Below, in pieces: positions 1-9,000 of a stretch of 21,708 nucleotides of DNA. The stretch spans positions 1 to 21,708 of the forward strand of contig WBUV01000005.1 in the NCBI GenBank assembly GCA_008933525.1, read 5' to 3'. The notes below the pieces were generated by a model, which was not told the DNA's origin, did not search any database, and saw only the letters and a program-made list of their open reading frames with translations. The first letter of the stretch is position 1, and every line of letters begins with the position of its first letter. A program made the position numbers and the translations under genes. The DNA is from Bacteroidales bacterium (lineage in GTDB: Bacteria > Bacteroidota > Bacteroidia > Bacteroidales > Tenuifilaceae).

Positions 1-3000
1 GTTGAAAACCTTAAATGGATCGGTAATCATCTTCTTGAGATAATTATTTCGCTTATCCTTATGGTTGCGTTTAACGAAATACCTAACATGCTGATTGAGA
101 AAATTCCACAGTGGACAGTAGCGCTTTGTTATTTTATTGGTAGGCACAATCCGTTTATTGATTATTTTCCAGTATTCAGTGATTTGGGCTTGTGGTTGAA
201 ACAGCAAATGGCCCGTTTTAATAATCCAAAAGAACACGGAAAACTAAATCCTTTTTTTAATGTTAGCGTTGTGTTAATTCACACCTCTTTGTGTCTAATA
301 GTTCCTTTTTTTTATTTTTTTTGGTTTACAGTCCCAATCGTTTTTACTGTTTTGGCTTTTAGTGTATTTTGGTGGGTTTTGCTTATTATTATTTTCGCCT
401 TTAGATACTTACAGTTTATTTTTAAAAACCGAGCTTTCAGGACATTTTGTAAAACTCAACGATTGTTTTTTTCTAAAGCTTCGTTATTGTTTGTTCCTGT
501 TACCACAATTGCTTTTAAAAAACAGCATCTTCGTACAGACCAAGAGTTAATTTTGGAGCAGGAGTATAAAAATAAAGATAAAATAAGACCTCAGGACGAT
601 AGCAGATCGTTCAATGAACCTTATTTTGTAGATGATGTAGAGGAGCAGTATCAGTTGTTTGGCGTTCCGCCAACGTCAAATCGGGTTTTTGTTAATGATG
701 GGTTTTTGAGTAATTCAGACCTTTTTAGTCAGTTTAGTAAAGACAATCGCGACGCTTATCAAGAGTGGGTTCGGTTGAACACTCATAGGACTAAAATTAT
801 CCCTTTTTCATTTATAGGTTCCGATAGTCAGGTAGGGGTAGTTGAAAAAAGCTTTGTAAAACTTTTTTGGATTAATGATATTGTTGTAAATAAAACTTTT
901 GTTAATCGCCTGAACTACTCAATTATTGAAACCTTGGATGAACATATGATGACTGATCGACCTATAACTCAATCAATAGTATATTGCGAAGCTAGTTTAC
1001 TTAATAGTTCTGAAAAGTCGTTTGCAGTAACTAATAACTTAAGGATTTCGTTGTGTAAAAGCTCGGTGGCTTCTTGGGTTGATCTTGATTATGACCAATA
1101 TTTAAAACAGTTTGTTTTAAATCGTGTTTTTAATAAACTGAAGTTGCAATCGTTAAACGGTGTTGGGCAAAGTGACCAACATTTATTATCGGGTGTTGGG
1201 GCACGCTCGGCGGTTTACAAGGTGTATACCCCAGATTTTTTAGTAAATCAAAACTATAATCTTTTGAATAATCCTTTTAGGAGTGAAGAGTTGTATGATT
1301 TGCATTCTAATATTCATTTTTCTAAGAAGGGCAGAATCCTGCCTCTTGGTAAGCTAACAGATATTGTTTTATTACTAAAAAGCCTTAGAACATTATATCG
1401 AACGTTGGGTTGTTTTAGTGAAGTGTCTGATTACGAAATTGAAAAGGACTTTAAATTTAGTTCGTTATTTAATTTACGTAATAAAAAATTAGACAGTTTA
1501 AAATTAATTGAAAATAGTTTGGTATCAAAACGTTTTGGTGAGTTTTGCTTAACTTCTCCGTTCTCATTTTTACCATATTCACATATTCATCATATTGCTT
1601 ATGAAACACGGCCGGATAGGTTTTATTTATTACCGACGTCTATTGATTTTATCATTAGAGCATTTTTAAACCGTTTGCTTACTAAATTTGTTAAACAAAT
1701 AAAAATAAGTAATTTTTACTTAGTAGGTCGAAATACTCAAACTAGTTTGGATAGTTTTTTACGTACAAACTTGCCCAACATTATTTTATCAAAACTTGAG
1801 TATGTTTTATATAAGTTTTTTTCAAATCATAAAAGTTTATCGATTAGTAGTGATCACCAGTTTGATGTAAAAGATACTCAAAGTTTAGGCGGCTTAAGCT
1901 ACGAAGCAAGTTTACACCAGTTTGGTTTATTAAATTCTTTTCAAAAAGTAAATCGAATAAATGATTTACTTTTTGTTTGTGACGAATTATTTTCTTCTGT
2001 TAATTTTTCTATACTTGGCTCGAAACTTTTATCTTTGATATATGATCCATGTTACTCTAGTTTCTTAAAGTTATTTATTAACTTTAAGAAACTAGGGAAC
2101 TTAGAATCTTTACAAACTTGTTGGTTTTCTTTACTGTATAGTGTATTTAATTCAGAAAAAATAAAATCATTAGGATTATCGGGCGGATCATCGTTGAGTG
2201 TTTATTTATTGTTAATTTGGCGGGCCGTAATAAAAAGCGTCCAAGCGTCGCTTTCGTATTTTTTACCAAAAGTATATTTAAATCAAACATACAGTTATTT
2301 GTTGTCAACTGACGCTGTAATTAAAAAAGTAGGGGGCCTGGATATTTATGGCCGTTATGAGTTTGGTCTGACTAGTCTTAAAAATAATAATTTTTTACAC
2401 CCATTTACTGCTGTTTACAACCGAAACTTATTGTCGATTAACCTTTTTTCTTCATTGGCTAGTTCAAAAGAAGATGAGGTTAACGTTGGTTCTAGTGTAA
2501 ATAAGTCAGATTACAATTCTAGAATTTTTTTTGATAAAACAAAAGTTGGTTGCATTTGGTGGTGGTTGTTGCATAGGCCTCGTACAAGAGGAAGAAATAC
2601 AATTAGTAAACGCTATTCGAGTTCCGCTATTTCTGGTTTTGGTACTAGTAACTTTTTGTCCCTTTTATTTGAATCTTACTCTGGTACTAATTCTTTAGAT
2701 TTTTTGAATTTTGCTTCATTATCATACGACCCGACAGGTGCTTTGGGTTCTACAACTATTGTACCGTCAGAACGATTTTTTTTATCTGAAGGTATTACTA
2801 ATCTTTACTCACAGTTTAAGGACTACTATCCTGTTGTTGATTTTATGAGACAGGACGTTTTACGCCGTGAGTTAGAAGAGTATTTTGGTAACGATGGTTG
2901 GTATAAAGAGGCTAACCTGGAGGATTTCATAACGAAGGAACAACAGTGGCGAGCAGAGAAAGCGGCGGGGCCTATTATGCCAGATGATTATAAAAAAGAT

Positions 3001-6000
3001 CCGCCCAAAGAGATAGTAGATATAATAGATCCCGTTTTTTATTTACAAAATGATTATTTGTTTGGTCGTTCGGAAGAAATACCTTATGACAAACAGGTTT
3101 TTAAACCAGGCTTAACATTACCTTCACTGGCGCGCTATGACGGTGTTGCTACTAGTAGGTATCCTAGGCGTTTTTGGAATTTTAGTTATTACAATATAAT
3201 GTTAATTGCTTTTTTTAGAGCGTTTGCATTTATTAAATATAAGCGAGCACGTTTACGCTACAAGTCTGCTGCAACGAGCCCACTAACTCCATTGTTATAT
3301 TTTTTTAAGAGGAACAGATCTATTCTATTTTTTAAAAAAGCTAAGAAAGTTAAAAAGAAAGTTAAAAGATTAAAAAAATTATATTTTGCAGGTGTTGATA
3401 AATGTAATAGGCGCGGTAAAACTGTTGCTAAATTAAGGCAAACCGGTCGGCGTGTTTTTACAAAAAATAAACTAAAAAAAATCATGTTACATACATTTTT
3501 TAGTTTATTCAAAAAATCTAAACATAACATTGCTTTATCGGATCCTCATCCAAACGATCCGTTTGGTGGCCCTGAGGTGCAGCAACGGTCTTTGTTTCGT
3601 GTTTTGCAAACGTTCATGTTAAGCAACAGCAATCGTTCAAGGAAAAAATTGTACCAGCGACCTAATGTTTTTAATAAGAAAAGAAAATCATCGGGGCTGA
3701 ATCAATCTTTTATAAAGTTTAATGCTGGTGATGTAGGGCTCAAGGACTTAAAAGTTTATGCAGCAATGCGTCCTTCTTTGGCTAAGGTTCTTCGAAAGAA
3801 AAATCAATTTAGACCATTAAGAATGTCTAATTTAGATTTGTTCACTAAAAAAAATGATTTTTCTGAATTAACTCATGTGAGTGCAGGAGTTTCGCCTTTT
3901 ATTAATAAATTAGCTAAAGTTTTGTGTAAGTCTAGTAAAGTACATTTGTCCAAAAAAGGGCGAGTAAGACTAGCCTTTACTAAATTTAATAAAATGAAAA
4001 AATCTTCCTCTGTTTTAAATTTAGTAAAGGCTAATGCTTTAGCTATTCGATACGCTAAACGCATAAAGCGAAGAAACAACCGTATTGCACATTTTTTAAC
4101 TACAGGAAAGGGGCTTTCGGTACACGAGGAATCAGTACGTATGATGACAAGAACACGAGCCTATTCTGCGAAACCATACGGCGTATCTCGTAGTTTTCTA
4201 AAACCGTTTTGGTTAAAGGATTTAGCCGATGAGTTCTCACCGGCTAAAGATGAAGATGAAGACGAAGACGAGGATGGGGAGAATGAAGACGAGGATGCTC
4301 CTAAAAGGAAGCTTGCTGATCTTTTGGGAATTAAATATAAACATGCTTCGGTAGCGCGTTCCAAAAGAACTCAGCAAGTTTACCCTGACTCTGTAGAGTT
4401 AAATAATATATCAAATGAGTTGTTTGGTTTATCACAATTAGAAAAAACAAAAAACGTACTTGAGACTCATTTTTTAGTAAAAAATTTGAGAAAAACAAAA
4501 TTTTTAAAAGATTTTTTAAGTACAAAACTACTTCGAAAAATAAATTTGAATCATTACAAACGCTTGCTGCGCGGTGGTAGTCAGAATGCACTTGGGGGAC
4601 AACCGCAACAATTAATCACTTATTCTTTATTCTTGATTCTTTTGCGTCTACTTAAACATAAGCAGGATTTGCACACATTTGGTAAGTACAAAGATATTTT
4701 TTTGTTTAAAAAATTAAAGTTAGGTAGAGGGTTTTCATATTCTGAACATTCCTTTGAAGAGGGGTTTTTTACTTTGTTAGGACAACGAACCCCTTTGGTT
4801 CAGAATCAGGTTTTAGTTAAGCCTATTTCTAAGAGTTTAGTTTTTAATCAAAATTTGCTTCGACACAATAATTCAAAAAATTACTATGAAGGGGTTTTAT
4901 TTGCAAAAAACAAAGGCATAAACTTTGCATCTAATACGGTTGCAAATTTGTTTTTTTTTAATTACGTGTTTTTAGGTAAGGGTACGTCTTTTGGTAATCC
5001 TATTGCAAATCCTATAGGGCTTACAACAACCGTTGATGCAATGCTTGCAGCGCTTTCCTTTTTAGACGTTACTCGTTATTTTAATGACACTGAGCAGTTT
5101 ATGACAAATTTTTTAGATTTTGTTAATAGTAAAATTTTTTTTTCAAAAGAGGAAAGAAAGTTTCAAAAAACGTATAAGGCTGAAAAAATAGTGGATAGAA
5201 TAGTTCCCTCGCTTCGGTTTTTAACTGCCCATAAAAAAATACCGTTTTTTATTCAGTGGCCTTTTAAAATTAATAAACAATTAACTGAGCTTCATACTAA
5301 AAAAAAACGAAAGCTTATTGAATCTAAAGAAATTAAATTGTTGCGTGAGTTATTTCTTTTTAGTAAAGTCCGCTTTTTAAACTCAGCTTTAACTGTTTTG
5401 GCCCCTTGGTACAAACAAATAAAAAAACGGTCCGCTGCTGGGAATATTTGGAATGCTATGATGGACGAGGATAATTTTGAGGATAATGTTTCTTCAGTTT
5501 ATCGATCGTCTGTTGGTGATAGTACTCAGTTTCGAAAAGAGGCCGGTCGGGCAGCTTTAAGTGTGTTATTGCATAAGGACTCTAAAGAGCAATTTACGCG
5601 TTCTGTAGAGATGGTGTGGGGTATAGAAGACCTATCTTCTGTGTACTCAAAACATTTTAATTTTGAACCGTTTGTAAACTGGGGTTTAGATACTAAAAAA
5701 ACTTTAGTTTACAATTATTGGGGAAAATTTTTTGAAATTTCTCATTTTAATCTAGTTTTACAAAAGGTTCGTTATCTGCAGCAATTAAAAAAAAATCTGT
5801 TAGATGCTAGTATTCATCATAGATTTTCTCCATTATCTTACGATTTGCGTTCTCAGTTACCTGTTCGCCAGTTTGTGCGTAATCGCCAAATTGCAAAACT
5901 TGGCCAAATTTTAAGATATAAACAAAAAAAAATTAAGTCGGGAAGTATTCGTAGACACATACGTTACTTATTTATTGCGTACGGTTTTTTTACTTTTTTT

Positions 6001-9000
6001 AATAGACAAAGAATACCTTTGGATTCTGTAACTTTTTATAAAGATAATGTGCCACAAGAAATTTTTGATGCTTACCGGAGATTTCCATTAGATGAGATTA
6101 ATAACACTATTCGTAAAGACTTTTATAAGCGCAAACCTTTTTTAGAGTACCGAATGGGCAAGTTTATACGTAAACGTGATTTAGCAATTGTTGCAAAAAA
6201 TCTTTCACCACAGTCATCGTTTAAGCGCGCGGTAGCTGCTGCTATTCGATTTAATGCATTAGCAGACGACTCTTCGTATGGCGTTTTGCCTCTGTACTCT
6301 CAAATGAAACTGCCATGGCTATCTTTTAGCTTAAATAAACTACGTGTCCAACTTGATGTAAATCGAACTAGAGGTCTTGTTAGAAAATTTAATATTGTTG
6401 TTAATCCAAAAAATACTTTAGTAGACGAGGGGGTACGAAAATCTAAGGATGTGTTTAGTTTTATAAGTGGCTATTTTTACGATGATGATAATTCTTTTGA
6501 GGATCCACAAAGTTTAGTTATTACAGAATTTACTAATCAAAGTTCAAATTTTGAGAGACCTGGGTTTAAATTATCTTTTGTTTCTGAATTAATTACTCGG
6601 AAGTTTTTAATAAATCAAGAAAATGTGCCTTTATGGTTTTTAAATTGGTTGCAATCCGAAGGATACGTTTTATTACATCGCTACATTGCTTACAAAAAGC
6701 ATTTACATAGTACTTTATCACAAGTTTCTCATGCTCCGGTTCCAAATAGTTCAGGAGTTGAAAAACTTGTGGCAGCATTTGATTTAAACCTTGAGGATAA
6801 TATTTTATATGAAACACTAAAAAAAGGGTTTTATAAACCGTTACTTTCAGCTTTGCATTCACAACACACAAGTTTTTCAAGGTCTGTTTTACGTAAAAAT
6901 GCCACACAATCTACAGCTGATTATAGTAAACTTGCTGATTCGATTCCTACGATATATGATCTTCTTTTATCTAAAGCTGTTCGTTCATTTTTTATGACTC
7001 AAGGTGTTGTAAGAGAGTTGCAAAAAGCCAGTTGGCATAAAACAGAATATTGTCGAGCAAATCGGTTTGGTTGGTTGTTACCTATGTGGACGTTACGAAC
7101 CTTTAAACGCCTTAATGTTTTAAATTTTATATCTTTAAAAAAGGATATAAAATTTAAAAATGACTTAGGATTAAATAGCTTAAACAAACAGTTAACTATT
7201 AACAGTGCGGACGGTTATTTTTATTATTTGTTACTTAAAGAAAGATCAAACTCAGAAATCGAACTAAATTCATTATTTACAAAGGAATCGGAACCAATTT
7301 TTAGTACACTAAATCGCCCGTTTAATATGTTAGGCCAAAAAGCTTTATCGTTTGATTTAAAAGGGTTTAAATCAATTTTTTCAAAAGATGAGCATGTTAA
7401 ATTTAGGCATTTTCTTCGCTGGGGGCGAGGTTACAAGTATCATTGGCGTAGAATGAACCAAAAGAATAATCCTTTGCGAGCAGTACAAACAAAAAATTTT
7501 AGACAATTACGAAGTAGTAGAATGTTTAGAAGAAATAGGTATTTTCATAAGGAAAAACGTGGAATAATGGGCCGGATTCGTCTTCGTTGGGGTAATCCAC
7601 GTTACTGCTATTTAAAATCTAAACGAATGTGGCAAAATATGATTATAAATTTCTTATTTTATATACGCATAATTTGTTACCAACGAGTTCTCCGTCGGTT
7701 AGCAAGTAATTGGGAAGTGGCTGATAGCCCTTTAAGGTACTACAGTAATAAAAAACGTAAAATTTCACAGGAAAGGCTCCCCAATTATTTTGACTATAAA
7801 ATAGTTGCTAATCCTGATCAAAACGATTATTTCTCAGCTACTTTTCAAGATAATTTAGATTATAACGCGAATTATATTTCTTACCAAATTGCTGAAAGGC
7901 CTCATAACAAAAGGCTTAAGCCTCCTTTGGATTTAGATTATTTTGGGGATGCAAAAACACCGGAGCAACGACACAGAGAAATAAGGTATGCGTGTCAAAA
8001 ATTTTTTGAAGATATTCTAACTGTACGCCATTGGTTTAAACCCGAGGCCGTAGGGACGGAATTTTTAGCAGGAGAAGACTCTCGTTCAGATCGTTTTCAG
8101 TTTTTTTCGATACAAGCACCAATGGCGAAAAGGCTTTTTAGAAAACGACCCGCTACTTTTCTTTATAGGCCTAGAGCAAGATATGCTCCACAATTTAGTC
8201 ACTATCCGGTTCCTCAACTACCTCGTACAACTAGGTTTGCATATTTCTTTCAGTATAAAGCATTTTTGAGAAGTCAAAGGCGAACCTATTTAACTTCTTT
8301 GGATCGTAATTTTTCTCGTTTACGAGGCTCTAGACTAATACGTAAAAGCCAACCGTTATATATGAAGACTATACCTTTAAGGAGTACGGTGAAGGCTAAA
8401 GGTAAGCCGTATGATTTTATTTGGTTTGCTAATAAAAAAAAGAGTCCCCCGTCATTTTTATTAGAAAAAAGTTATTTTTCTAATAAAAATGATGAGAGTG
8501 AGGATTTGGAGACCCATTATATTCGACAAAAAGCCTATAAGGATGCGGATACTAATTATTTTTCTGAATCTTTCCAGAAAAAAAGGGGTGCTCGAGTTTT
8601 TGGTGCTATTAGTAATCGAGCACTTATTTCAAAAATGAATATGTTAAAGTCTGGTCTTACATATCAGTTAGACGAACCTTTTAGCTTATCCAAACGCGAT
8701 CCTTGGGAACCAAAAAGGCCTTTACTTTTCTTAAAGTATGTAAATAGTTTTTATTTTATACGTAATTCAAAATATTCACGTTCGATTACTAGTTTACCGA
8801 CACTATTTTCTACAAAACATTTAACTGTTTCTTTTGAACGGTTTAATCATGATGGTAGCCCAACGCAACTTAATAAACATGTTTTTTATTCACGCATTTA
8901 TAAACGTTTACGCGATAAATCATATGTACCTACTGATGACGAGGACTACGAAAAACTTAACTGGCCAGAGTTGGATCCTGAATTGAGCAAAGATTTTAAG

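Noticed and set aside
3258..7187. Several minus-strand open frames of 60-104 codons opposite the giant ORF
   Set aside because: They overlap a long, clearly coding + strand frame, have no recognisable motifs, and open frames of this size arise readily opposite Lys/Phe/Leu-rich AT-biased coding sequence.
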